From Streptomyces rishiriensis (GTDB lineage: Bacteria > Actinomycetota > Actinomycetes > Streptomycetales > Streptomycetaceae): 64,000 bases of DNA. The stretch lies in assembly GCF_030815485.1 (NCBI RefSeq), contig NZ_JAUSWV010000002.1:5580001-5644000 (forward strand), written 5' to 3'. Made by a program: the position numbers and the translations under genes. The notes under the pieces were generated by a model that ran no database searches, had not been told where the DNA came from, and saw only the letters and a program-made list of their open reading frames with translations. Positions 1 to 8,176 of the stretch are shown here, piece by piece (the stretch's first letter is position 1; each line of letters opens with the position of its first letter).

Positions 1-373
1 GCTCGTAGGCCCGGCCGCCGTAGATGGCGAGGACCCGCACGTTGCGCACCTTGCCCGCGGTCAGCAGGTCGTTGGTGACCTGCGTGCACAGCTCGCGGGT
101 CGGGACGACGATGAGTGCCTGCGGGGCGTCGGTGAGGTCCTCGGGACGGGCACGGCCGGCCTCGACGTCGGCGGGGACGGTCACGCGCTCGAGGAGCGGG
201 AGTCCGAAGCCGAGCGTCTTGCCGGTGCCGGTCTTGGCCTGCCCGATCACGTCCGTACCCGTCAGGGCAACGGGGAGAGTCATCTCCTGGATCGGGAAGG
301 GACTGATGATGCCGACGGCCTCAAGGGCCTCGGCGGTCTCGGAAAGGATGCCGAGCTCTCGGAACGTAGTCAG
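1..373 (-). CDS. DEAD-box RNA helicase, N-terminal part (cut by window edge)
   Basis: ATP-dependent RNA helicase of the DEAD-box family, expected to remodel RNA structure in the cytoplasm. The first 124 or so codons are visible. They contain the Q motif (FPIQ near residue 26-29), the Walker A motif AKTGTGKT (about 46-53) and motif Ia PTREL. The DEAD motif and helicase C domain lie beyond base 1. The most likely start is a CTG codon at 373, because the family sequence begins TTFRELGI and an AAGAGG sequence lies 9 nt upstream; no ATG or GTG is well placed. About 416 nt without a gene separate it from the divergent gene at 790, so it may have a long leader. Family assignment is certain; the exact start is not. 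Confidence 0.92.
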   Translation of the reverse strand, partial: MTTFRELGILSETAEALEAVGIISPFPIQEMTLPVALTGTDVIGQAKTGTGKTLGFGLPLLERVTVPADVEAGRARPEDLTDAPQALIVVPTRELCTQVTNDLLTAGKVRNVRVLAIYGGRAYE

Positions 374-789
374 GGTGCTGCCTCTTCTGTGTGCGCGGTG
401 CGAGGCGAGCGCGGGGGTCGTGTCAGGACCGTGCCGGGGGACGACGGCTGCCTCACGGGCGGCCGTCAGGTCACGGGACCTCTGCCGACGCTCTAGCGTT
501 CGTACCGCTGAGGGGGTCCCCTCCGGGTTTCCGTACGGACAGTGCCGTACGGGCGAGGAGGGCTGTCGGGTCGGAGCCGATCGGGCCACCGACCGGGCAT
601 CCTCATACGTGCGGCCCGTCGAATATTCGGCAGGCGCATTACCACCATACCCTGTAATCGCGCACACGCGATGGCCGATTCGGTCACGTTGTGGTTGTCA
701 CAGTGTCGCGGGTGGTCCCGTGCGTCTTCGTTGTCACACTGATTGACCAGGGACTTCCCCCGTGCGACGAGCGGGCTATTGTGCGCTTC
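374..789. other. Intergenic region / possible long leader of the helicase gene
   Basis: There is no convincing gene in these 416 nt between divergent genes. On the minus strand a TATGGT sequence (complement of 644-649) could be a -10 box for the helicase, which would give a leader of about 270 nt. The leader half holds self-complementary stretches, for example the CCGTACGG pair around 532-552. On the plus strand TATTGT at 777-782 ends 7 nt before the ATG at 790 and could be a -10 box for a leaderless transcript. These are readings by eye, not folding results. Confidence 0.4.
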
Positions 790-1518
790 ATGACGACCTC
801 TGACAAGCCTGAGAACACCGCCACCGGCATCGCCGCCCAGGACTGGGCGACGGCCTCAGCCGACCCGCAGTACCGGGCGGCGGTCGTGGATCTGCTGGGT
901 GCGTTGGCGTACGGCGAGCTGGCGGCGTTCGAGCGGCTCGCGGAGGACGCGAAGCTGGCGCCCACGCTGGGGGACAAGGCGGAGCTGGCGAAGATGGCGT
1001 CGGCCGAGTTCCACCACTTCGAGCGGCTGCACAACCGGCTCACGGAGGTCGGCGAGGAGCCGACGCGGGCGATGGAGCCGTTCGTCGCCGCGCTCGACGG
1101 CTTCCACCGGCAGACGGCCCCGTCGGACTGGCTGGAGGGCCTCGTCAAGGCCTACGTCGGCGACTCGATCGCCAGTGACTTCTACCGCGAGGTCGCGGTA
1201 CGCCTGGACACCGACAGCCGCGCCCTGGTGCTGGCCGTGCTGGACGACACCGGCCACGCCGGCTTCGCCGTGGACCGGGTGCGTGCCGCGATCGACGCCG
1301 ACCCGCGGGTGGGCGGACGGCTCGCGCTGTGGGCGCGGCGGCTGATGGGCGAGGCCCTGTCGCAGTCCCAGCGGGTGGTCGCGGACCGCGACGCGCTGTC
1401 GACGATGCTCGTGGGCGGTGTCGCGGACGGCTTCGACCTCGCCGAGGTCGGCCGGATGTTCTCCAGGATCACCGAGGCGCACACCAAGCGGATGGCGGCG
1501 CTGGGGCTGGCGGCCTAG
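790..1518 (+). CDS. Ferritin-like, MiaE-type diiron protein
   Basis: This 242-residue protein belongs to the tRNA hydroxylase (MiaE)-like ferritin-fold family that is common in actinomycetes. The helical-bundle carboxylate and histidine signatures are visible: GELAAFERL near residues 39-47, then AEFHHFERLH in the second helix, and a weaker third site DDTGHAGF where the classical form would be ExxH. True MiaE hydroxylates a modified adenosine in tRNA, but the actinomycete proteins are not proven to do this and the substrate is unknown. No ribosome binding site precedes the ATG; instead TATTGT lies 7 nt upstream, so the message is probably leaderless. It is divergent from the helicase. An ORF extension back to 691 is less likely. 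Confidence 0.84.
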   Translation: MTTSDKPENTATGIAAQDWATASADPQYRAAVVDLLGALAYGELAAFERLAEDAKLAPTLGDKAELAKMASAEFHHFERLHNRLTEVGEEPTRAMEPFVAALDGFHRQTAPSDWLEGLVKAYVGDSIASDFYREVAVRLDTDSRALVLAVLDDTGHAGFAVDRVRAAIDADPRVGGRLALWARRLMGEALSQSQRVVADRDALSTMLVGGVADGFDLAEVGRMFSRITEAHTKRMAALGLAA

Positions 1519-1541
1519 GACCGGTCCCGGTCCCGCCGGGC

Positions 1542-1811
1542 TCAGGCGGGGGCCGACCGGCGGCGGAGTCGGCCGGCCGGGCGCAGCAGCAGGGAGAGCG
1601 AGGCGGCGGAGACGATCACCGCGCCGAGAAGACTCGCCAGGGCGGTGCCGGGGCCCAGCGCGCTGTGGGTGACGAAGTCACCGAACAGGGCTCCGGCGAC
1701 GCCCGTCGCGAAGACGAGGGTGCGGACCGGCAGACGGTGGGAGAAGCGGTGGGCCGCCGCCCACGCGAGCACAAGACCGAGCACAGCGGAGCCGAGCGCT
1801 TCCAAGATCAT
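1542..1811 (-). CDS. Small integral membrane protein (89 aa)
   Basis: This is an unrecognised small membrane protein with about three hydrophobic segments. They start at ILEALGSAVLGLVLAWAA, continue with a middle segment around FATGVAGALFGDFV, and end with a C-terminal segment before an Arg-rich tail (RPAGRLRRRSAPA). The second possible start (ATG at 1811) is chosen over the one at 1853 because GGGAGGG sits 7 nt before it. The glycine-rich helices resemble the transglycosylase-associated (GlsB/YeaQ) type of membrane protein, but I cannot assign it to that family with confidence. It is convergent with the MiaE-like gene, with only 23 nt between the two stops. Confidence 0.68.
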   Translation of the reverse strand: MILEALGSAVLGLVLAWAAAHRFSHRLPVRTLVFATGVAGALFGDFVTHSALGPGTALASLLGAVIVSAASLSLLLRPAGRLRRRSAPA

Positions 1812-1984
1812 GTGGGTCCCTCCCGGACGGTTGGGGCTGTGCGTCGAGGTCACAGCCCGTCATACCCGTGACCTGCGGAATGCAATCCTCCTCTGTGGTC
1901 GGGTTGTGCTCCGTCTGTGGAGAGACCCCGACGGCGAACCGGCCGGACAAGCCGCTGACGTTCACGTCCGACAGCGACGACCGA

Positions 1985-2061
1985 CGGCGGGTATGTCCGA
2001 CGGCGGCACGTTCGGCGGCGGGTACGCCCGGTGGCGGGTACGCCCGGCGGCGGCCGTCCGG
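1985..2061 (+). repeat. Short imperfect tandem repeat, ~16-bp unit
   Basis: Five neighbouring imperfect units of the type CGGCGGGTACGCCCGG start at about 1985, 2001, 2016, 2032 and 2048; the third and fourth differ only in the first base. The array lies in a 318-nt gene-free stretch (1812-2129) between the small membrane protein gene and the terminator of the DUF3107 gene. No function is evident. Confidence 0.55.
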
Positions 2062-2080
2062 CGGGGGGACGGAAACGGAA

Positions 2081-2116
2081 GTGGGGCCCGGCGACCAACC
2101 GGTCGTCGGGCCCCAC
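2081..2116 (-). terminator. Intrinsic-type hairpin downstream of the DUF3107 gene
   Basis: A 16-bp stem (2081-2096 with 2101-2116, one G-T wobble) closes a 4-nt loop, 13 nt after the DUF3107 stop codon in the minus direction. The 3' flank on the minus strand is only mildly T-rich, as is usual in Streptomyces. Confidence 0.75.
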
Positions 2117-2129
2117 TTCGTTGCTTCGC

Positions 2130-2357
2130 CTACAGAGCGCCGAAGCCCACCTTGCGCGGAGCGGGCTCGCCCAGCTCGACGTAGGCCAGGCGGTCGGCCG
2201 GGACCAGGACCTTGCGGCCGTGCTGGTCCACGAGGCTGAGCAGCTGCGACTTTCCGGCCAGGGCCTCGGCCACCACGCGCTCGACCTCCTCGGGAGTCTG
2301 ACCGCTCTCCAGAACGATCTCGCGGGGTGCGTGCAGCACGCCGATCTTGACCTCCAC
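2130..2357 (-). CDS. DUF3107 family protein (75 aa)
   Basis: This small protein is found throughout the actinobacteria and its biochemical role is not established. The sequence starts MEVKIGVLHAPREIVLESG and ends with a conserved tail (ELGEPAPRKVGFG), the family's usual size and layout: an alpha/beta fold with a central helix TPEEVERVVAEAL. The GTG at 2357 is chosen because GGAGGGAC lies about 7 nt upstream and the family begins at this Met-Glu-Val. A strong hairpin follows the stop. The TetR gene upstream reads in the same direction, 146 nt away. Confidence 0.9.
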   Translation of the reverse strand: MEVKIGVLHAPREIVLESGQTPEEVERVVAEALAGKSQLLSLVDQHGRKVLVPADRLAYVELGEPAPRKVGFGAL

Positions 2358-2503
2358 GGCTATGTCCCTCCGACGGTCATGAGGTGCGCGGGCGTCCGCG
2401 CCGTACGCTGCACACATTAGCCCGGTGAGGGGACGTTCACGGCGCGGCCGTCCACGCCAGGAGCGAACAGCGGGCGGGAACAAACGGCCGGGCGCCCCCG
2501 CGG

Positions 2504-3145
2504 TCAGTGCTGATCGGTGCCGTGCAGCGGGAAACCGGCGATGCCCCGCCAGGCCAGCGAGGCCAGCAGTTGCACCGCCTGGTCGCGCGGCACGCTGCGG
2601 TCGCTGTGCAGCCAGGACCGCGCCACGACCTGGGCCAGGCCGCCCAGACCCGAGGCGAGCAGCATCGACTCCGCGCGGGAGAGGCCGGTGTCCTCCGCGA
2701 TGACCTCGCAGATCGCCTCGGCGCACTCGGTGGTCACCTTGTCGACGCGCTCGCGCACCGCGGGCTCGTTCGTCAGGTCCGACTCGAAGACCAGGCGGAA
2801 GGCGCCGCCGTCGTCCTCGACGTACGCGAAGTACGCGTCCATCGTGGCGCGGACCCGCTGCTTGTTGTCGGTCGTCGAGGCCAGCGCGCCGCGCACGGCC
2901 TGGATGAGCGACTCGCAGTGCTGGTCCAGCAGGGCCAGGTAGAGGTCGAGCTTGCCGGGGAAGTGCTGGTAGAGCACCGGCTTGCTGACTCCGGCCCGCT
3001 CGGCGATGTCGTCCATGGCGGCGGAGTGGTAGCCCTGCGCCACGAAGACTTCCTGGGCGGCGCCCAGCAGCTGGTTCCGACGGGCACGGCGCGGCAGGCG
3101 GGTGCCTCGCGGGCGCGCCGCCTCTGTCTGCTCGATGGCTGTCAC
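2504..3145 (-). CDS. TetR family transcriptional regulator
   Basis: This is a DNA-binding repressor-type protein of 213 residues. An N-terminal TetR helix-turn-helix is clear: RRNQLLGAAQEVFVAQGY, then the recognition helix region AGVSKPVLYQHFPGKLDLY. The C-terminal ligand or dimer domain is of the actinobacterial type associated with DUF3107-linked TetR genes. The start is placed at GTG 3145, 6 nt after GGGAGG, rather than the ATG at 3169, which lacks a site. The effector is unknown. Its proximity to the DUF3107 gene, same strand and downstream, suggests that they are expressed or function together. Confidence 0.92.
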   Translation of the reverse strand: MTAIEQTEAARPRGTRLPRRARRNQLLGAAQEVFVAQGYHSAAMDDIAERAGVSKPVLYQHFPGKLDLYLALLDQHCESLIQAVRGALASTTDNKQRVRATMDAYFAYVEDDGGAFRLVFESDLTNEPAVRERVDKVTTECAEAICEVIAEDTGLSRAESMLLASGLGGLAQVVARSWLHSDRSVPRDQAVQLLASLAWRGIAGFPLHGTDQH

Positions 3146-3325
3146 GCCGCCTCCCAAGGTGGTCCTCATGCGGTGAGCGCCGCGCCGCCATCGTACTTTT
3201 CGGTAACCGTGGTGTGCGCGGTGCGAGCGCAGAATTTCACGGACTGGACGACGGCAAAAGCGGTGTAAACAGTTTTGGATCGGGATGTTACGGGCATACT
3301 CCGCCCCGCTCCAGCTCGGAGCATG

Positions 3326-3544
3326 TCAGCGATAGTCGTCCTCGTCGAGGGAGACGACGCGGGCCTGTTCGACGAGGTCGGCTTCGGCGGCCCGGGCGGG
3401 ATCCACGTCCTCCAGGGGGTCGTCGCGATGAGGGACGACGTCCGTGTACTGCTCGGCGGCGTCGTTCTCCGGCGCCTCGACGTCGATCTCCCCGAAGTCG
3501 TCGTCCTCTTCGAACGTCTCCGGGTCGGTGGGGTCAACGGCCAT
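3326..3544 (-). CDS. Small acidic protein of unknown function (72 aa)
   Basis: I do not recognise a functional family. The protein is very acidic (runs such as EEDDDFGEID and SLDEDDY) and has no membrane segment or cysteine. The ATG at 3544 has a good GGAAGGGAG upstream sequence, which supports real translation. It sits alone between the TetR gene (same strand) and a divergent alpha/beta hydrolase. Similar short acidic proteins occur at this place in other Streptomyces, from memory. Confidence 0.78.
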   Translation of the reverse strand: MAVDPTDPETFEEDDDFGEIDVEAPENDAAEQYTDVVPHRDDPLEDVDPARAAEADLVEQARVVSLDEDDYR

Positions 3545-3785
3545 GGTGGGCTCCCTTCCTACGAACGTCCCTGCGAGGTGCAGGGGCCACAAGCGGGTGC
3601 CCTGGATACGAGCCTAGGAGACACCCGTTTCGCACGCCATGCGATCGCTGTGCGGAGTGCCCAGGATCCGGCGCGGTATGGCTCCGCCGCGGTACCGGTC
3701 CGGTGCCCGGCACGCGCGCGCGTGCCCCGCGCGTGTGACGGCGAACACACAAAAGCGTGCGTGATCGTCTCGTAACATTGCCCGC

Positions 3786-4763
3786 ATGTCTTCGACCGAG
3801 CTGCCCTCCGTGCCGCCCACCAGTGTGCTGCCGAAGGCGATCGCCGTGCGGGTCGCCGAGGGCGAGCGGCTCCGGCAGGTCGGACTGCCGGGCGTCACTC
3901 TCACGGTCCGCTCCCGGCCGCCCGCGCGGGAGGGGCTCGAGCCCGCGCTGTACGTGCACGGCCTGGGCGGTTCCTCGCAGAACTGGTCCGCGCTGATGGC
4001 GCTGCTCGACGGGGTGGTGGCGAGCGAGGCCGTGGATCTGCCGGGCTTCGGCGACTCCCCGCCGCCGGACGACGGCAACTACTCCATCACGGCACACGCG
4101 CGTGCCGTCATCCGCTACCTGGACTCCGTCGACCGCGGACCCGTGCACCTCTTCGGCAACTCGCTCGGCGGCGCGGTGTCCACGCGCGTGGCCGCGGTCC
4201 GGCCCGACCTCGTGCGGACGCTGACGCTGGTGTCACCCGCGCTGCCCGAGCTGCGGGTGCAGCGGACGGCGGTGCCCACGGGTCTGGTGGGGCTGCCCGG
4301 CGTGGCCGCGCTCTTCACCCGGTTCACCCGGGACTGGACCGCCGAGCAGCGTGTCCGCGGCGTCACGGCGCTCTGTTACGGCGATCCCGGCCGGGTCAGC
4401 CCGGACGCGTTCCGTCACGCGGTGGAGGAGCTGGAGCGGCGCCTTCGGCTGCCGTACTTCTGGGACGCGATGACGCGTTCCACGCGCGGTCTGCTCAGCG
4501 CGTACACGCTGGGCGGCCAGCACGGTCTCTGGCGTCAGGCCGAGCGGGTCCTCGCGCCGACCCTCCTGGTCTACGGTGGTCGCGACCAGCTCGTCGGATT
4601 CCGCATGGCGCAGCGGGCCGCCCGTACCTTCCGCCACTCCCGTCTGCTCACGCTGCCCGACGCCGGGCACGTGGCGATGATGGAGTATCCCGAGACGGTG
4701 GCGACGGCGGTCCGGGAGCTCATCGCCGACACCGCCACCGCGACCGATACCCCGGGAGGCTGA
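3786..4763 (+). CDS. Alpha/beta hydrolase
   Basis: This 325-residue hydrolase has a full set of fold signatures. They are the oxyanion loop HGLGGSSQNW, the nucleophile elbow GNSLGG (Ser), an acid in VYGGRDQLVG, and a C-terminal His in DAGHVAMMEYPE. The substrate is unknown; the overall layout resembles epoxide hydrolase or lipase-like family members. A TAACAT -10-like box ends 7 nt before the ATG and there is no ribosome binding site, so translation is probably leaderless. The next gene starts 8 nt after the stop and has its ribosome binding site inside this gene, so the two are coupled. Confidence 0.92.
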   Translation: MSSTELPSVPPTSVLPKAIAVRVAEGERLRQVGLPGVTLTVRSRPPAREGLEPALYVHGLGGSSQNWSALMALLDGVVASEAVDLPGFGDSPPPDDGNYSITAHARAVIRYLDSVDRGPVHLFGNSLGGAVSTRVAAVRPDLVRTLTLVSPALPELRVQRTAVPTGLVGLPGVAALFTRFTRDWTAEQRVRGVTALCYGDPGRVSPDAFRHAVEELERRLRLPYFWDAMTRSTRGLLSAYTLGGQHGLWRQAERVLAPTLLVYGGRDQLVGFRMAQRAARTFRHSRLLTLPDAGHVAMMEYPETVATAVRELIADTATATDTPGG

Positions 4764-4770
4764 GACCTAC

Positions 4771-6156
4771 GTGGGACGCCACAGCCGGCGTGGACCCGCG
4801 CCCAAGAGTGCCGCCGAAGGCGGCTCCAAGGGCGCATCGCAGGGGGCTGCTCCGGAACCCCCTCCCCAGGGGGACCCGCGCGGCGCCAGCGTCCAGGTGC
4901 CGCCCCCCGGGTACGACGTGACCCCCTCGCACGGAGTACCGCGCTTCCCCTTTTCCGAAGGGACTCCCGCCCATGGGTTTCCGCAGGTGGCTCGGGGTGG
5001 CCACCCCGAGCAGCGGGAGAGCGGGGGCGGCTGGGGTGACTTGAGGGGACGATCAGCGGGTACCGGGCAGCCCGTGATACCGCGTCAGCGACCCATGCCC
5101 CAGGACGGCCCGCGACAGGGCCCCCGTCGAGGTTCCCGCCAGGGCCCGCGTCAGGACTACCTCGACGCCTTCGGCGAGGACGACGAGGACGTCTTCACGC
5201 GCGCGAGGACGCCGTTCGCCGCCGCACGCGCGCAGGATCGTCACGCCTCCGCCGCCGACCGGGACGCCGTCTCCCCTACGACCGCCGCGGCCGGTGACGA
5301 CGTACCGCCCACCGGCGAGCCCGCGACCGGCCAGGGAGTCAAGGGACGGGCGTTCGCCGGCATCGCGGCCGCCGCCGTCACCACGGTGCTGGCCGTCGTG
5401 GTCGCCGGGCAGGTCGCCACCGGCCGGGACGACGACGCCGTCCGGTCGCGGTCCGCCTCCGGGCAGCAGACCCGTGAGGCGGTCGGCGACGCCGCGCGCG
5501 GGGACGACCGCCCGAGCCCGGCCGTGTCCGCAGGGGCGCCCGGCGCCCCTGCCACGCTGACGTACGCGCAGGGGATGGCCACGAAGTACGCGCTGAGCCC
5601 CGCGCTCAAGGGCTCGGGAAAGTTCGACGCCGTCGCGGGCGTCGACAAGGCGCCCGGCCAGGGGCAGAAGTACACCTATCGGGTGGACGTGGAACAGGGT
5701 CTCGGCCTCGACGGCGAGCTCTTCGCGCAGGCCGTGCAGAAGACCCTCAACGACGCCCGCAGCTGGGCCCACGGCGGCGCCCGCACCTTCGAGCGGATCC
5801 AGTCGGGCAACGCCGACTTCGTCATCACGCTCGCCAGTCCGGGGACCACCGCCGTGTGGTGCGCCAAGTCCGGGCTGGACACCACGGAGGACAACGTCTC
5901 CTGCGACTCGGCCGCCACCGAGCGCGTGATGATCAACGCCTACCGGTGGGCCCAGGGGTCGGAGACCTTCGGTGACGCGATGTACGCCTACCGGCAGATG
6001 CTGATCAACCACGAGGTCGGCCACCGCCTCGGCTACAGCCATGTCACCTGTGACAAGGACGGCGACCTGGCGCCGGTCATGCAGCAGCAGACGAAGTTCC
6101 TCGACCACGACGGCATCCACTGCCTGCCCAACGCCTGGCCCTACCCCGGCAGCTAA
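4771..6156 (+). CDS. DUF3152 membrane-anchored protein with metzincin-type zinc motif
   Basis: This protein has 461 residues. A long disordered, charged and Pro/Gln/Gly-rich cytoplasmic part (about 1-185) is followed by one transmembrane segment (about 195-215, IAAAAVTTVLAVVVAG) and an extracellular DUF3152 domain (about 265-461). The domain contains HEVGHRLGYSH at 414-424, which fits the HEXXHXXGXXH zinc-binding motif of metzincin proteases. A Met (PVMQQQ) follows about 14 residues later in the position of a Met-turn. It also has paired cysteines. I infer a membrane-tethered extracytoplasmic metalloprotease, though the family is formally of unknown function. The GTG start at 4771 uses the GGGAGG at the end of the hydrolase gene. 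Confidence 0.88.
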   Translation: MGRHSRRGPAPKSAAEGGSKGASQGAAPEPPPQGDPRGASVQVPPPGYDVTPSHGVPRFPFSEGTPAHGFPQVARGGHPEQRESGGGWGDLRGRSAGTGQPVIPRQRPMPQDGPRQGPRRGSRQGPRQDYLDAFGEDDEDVFTRARTPFAAARAQDRHASAADRDAVSPTTAAAGDDVPPTGEPATGQGVKGRAFAGIAAAAVTTVLAVVVAGQVATGRDDDAVRSRSASGQQTREAVGDAARGDDRPSPAVSAGAPGAPATLTYAQGMATKYALSPALKGSGKFDAVAGVDKAPGQGQKYTYRVDVEQGLGLDGELFAQAVQKTLNDARSWAHGGARTFERIQSGNADFVITLASPGTTAVWCAKSGLDTTEDNVSCDSAATERVMINAYRWAQGSETFGDAMYAYRQMLINHEVGHRLGYSHVTCDKDGDLAPVMQQQTKFLDHDGIHCLPNAWPYPGS

Positions 6157-6397
6157 GCCTCGGGGGGTGTTTCGCGCGTAGGCCGGACGGCTGCCGACGG
6201 GCACGTACGACGTGACGCGTCGCAGTCGGATGATCTCCTAGCGCGACCGAACGCGACCCGCACGGGAAAGTTACGACCGTTCACCCCTTTTGGTGGTGCG
6301 ACGGACAACCGTCCGCCGCGCCACCACCTTGTCCGCATACGTTCGTCCCGCTGCGAGCCGCCGGGTCAACGGCGGCTCCCCAAACGGGAGATCGGGA

Positions 6398-8176
6398 GTG
6401 CGCGTGCGCATCGGACTGCTGACGGAGGGCGGCTATCCGTATCTGAGCGGTGATGCCGGGCTCTGGTGCGACCGGCTCGTGCGCGGGCTCGGACAGCACG
6501 AGTTCGACGTCTACGCGCTCAGCCGCGCCCCACACCAGGAGGAAGCGGGCTGGGTCCAGCTTCCACCGCAGGTCAGCCGGGTACGCACGGCGCCGCTGTG
6601 GACGGCCGAGGACGACGGGGTCGCCTACGGCCGGCGTGCGCGCCGGCGCTTCGAGGAGGCCTACGGCGAGTTGGTGACCGCGCTCTGCGAGGGTGACCCC
6701 CCGGACCCGACGGGCCCCCCGGGAGCCGCTCCGGCCGCTCAGGCGGACCGTTTCGCCAACGCGCTGTACGGCCTCGCCGAACTCGCCCGGGACGAGCGCG
6801 GCCTGGTGGGAGCGCTCCGCTCGGAAAGCGCCGTACGCGCCCTGGAACGCGCCTGTCGCGCGCCCGGCGCGCTGCGCACGGCGCGCGAGGCGCGCGTACC
6901 CGAACTGCTCGCCGTCGCCGCGCACCTCGAACGCGCCCTGCGCCCCCTCTCGCTCGACTGGTACGGGGACGAGGGCGGAGGCGACGGAGGCGAGGGCCTC
7001 GGCGCGGTCGACCTGTGCCACGCCGCGTCCGGCGGCGCCGCGGCCCTTCCCGGGCTGCTCGCACGCCACTTCTTCGACGTGCCGCTGCTGGTCACCGAGT
7101 ACGGCGTCCGGCTGCGGACGCACTACCTGAGTTCGGGAACCGGCCTCTCGCCCGCCGGCTCCCCCGGCGTGCGGTCCGCCGAAACGGCTCCCGCCGTACG
7201 CGCCCTGGCCGCCGCCTTCCACGGTCGGCTCGCCGCCGAGGTGTACCGGCAGGCCGCATGCGTCACCCCCGGCAACACCCACGCCCGCCGCTGGCAGGAG
7301 CGATGCGGTGCCGACCGCGCCAAGCTGCGCACCGTCTACCCGGGCATGGAGGCGTCCCGCTTCGCCGAGGTGGGCGACTCCCACGACGCCGCCGATCCGC
7401 ACACGCTGGTCTGGGTCGGCCGGGTGGAACCGGCCAAGGACCTGGTCTCCCTGCTGCACGCCTTCGCGGAGCTGCGCAAGGAGGAACCGCACACACGCCT
7501 GCGGATCATCGGCGCTCCGGCCGGGGCGGAGGGGGAGGCCTACCTCGGCCACTGCAAGGTGCTGGCCGCACAGCTCTTCCCCGACGAGGCCGACGGGCCG
7601 CACGCCGTCGGCGACAACCCGGTGTCCTTCGAGGAGATCGGCGGTCCGGAGGCGCCCACCCTCGCCGACGCGTACGCGGCCGGTGCGGTGGTCGTCCTGT
7701 CCAGCGTCGTCGAGGGGTTCCCGGTCGGTCTGGTCGAGGCGATGTTCTGCGGCCGCGCCACCGTGTCGACCGACGTAGGCGCGGTGGTCGAGGTCATCGG
7801 CGGCACAGGACTGGTCGTTCCGCCGCGCAATCCGCGGGCGCTCGCGGAGGCGTGCGCGGCGCTGCTGCGCGACCCCGGCCGCCGTTCACGCCTGGGCGCG
7901 GCCGCCCGCGCCCGAGCCCTGGAACTCTTCACGGTCGAGCAGAACATCACGGCATTTCACGGCATTTACCTGGAGCTCGTCGCCCAGGCCCCGGTGCGGC
8001 GGTTCCTGTTCGACGACGGCGATCCCCGTCCGTTCGCCGTCCCGGCCGAGGCGTGTCTGTCGGGCCACTGGACCGGTCCCGAGGCGCGTGTCGCCGCCCG
8101 CGGCGGTCCGGGCCGGGCGGCGGGGCCACCGGCCCGGGACACCTCGTCGATCGCTGCGACGGAGGGTGCACGATGA
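6398..8176 (+). CDS. PelF-type (DUF3492) glycosyltransferase, GT4 family
   Basis: This is a 592-residue cytoplasmic glycosyltransferase. The N-terminus IGLLTEGGYPYLSGDAGLW is the DUF3492/PelF signature. The C-terminal half is a GT4 Rossmann domain with VWVGRVEPAKDLVSLL, and the donor-binding region EGFPVGLVEAMFCG followed by STDVGAVVEVI and GLVVPPRNP. PelF polymerises UDP-N-acetylhexosamines in Pel exopolysaccharide synthesis; a similar role here is inference. Of two closely spaced GTG codons, 6398 is chosen because CGGGAG lies 7 nt upstream. Its stop overlaps the next start (ATGA). It is the first gene of a five-gene operon. An unusually long, Ala/Gly-rich insertion (about 105-200) separates the two halves. 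Confidence 0.9.
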   Translation: MRVRIGLLTEGGYPYLSGDAGLWCDRLVRGLGQHEFDVYALSRAPHQEEAGWVQLPPQVSRVRTAPLWTAEDDGVAYGRRARRRFEEAYGELVTALCEGDPPDPTGPPGAAPAAQADRFANALYGLAELARDERGLVGALRSESAVRALERACRAPGALRTAREARVPELLAVAAHLERALRPLSLDWYGDEGGGDGGEGLGAVDLCHAASGGAAALPGLLARHFFDVPLLVTEYGVRLRTHYLSSGTGLSPAGSPGVRSAETAPAVRALAAAFHGRLAAEVYRQAACVTPGNTHARRWQERCGADRAKLRTVYPGMEASRFAEVGDSHDAADPHTLVWVGRVEPAKDLVSLLHAFAELRKEEPHTRLRIIGAPAGAEGEAYLGHCKVLAAQLFPDEADGPHAVGDNPVSFEEIGGPEAPTLADAYAAGAVVVLSSVVEGFPVGLVEAMFCGRATVSTDVGAVVEVIGGTGLVVPPRNPRALAEACAALLRDPGRRSRLGAAARARALELFTVEQNITAFHGIYLELVAQAPVRRFLFDDGDPRPFAVPAEACLSGHWTGPEARVAARGGPGRAAGPPARDTSSIAATEGAR

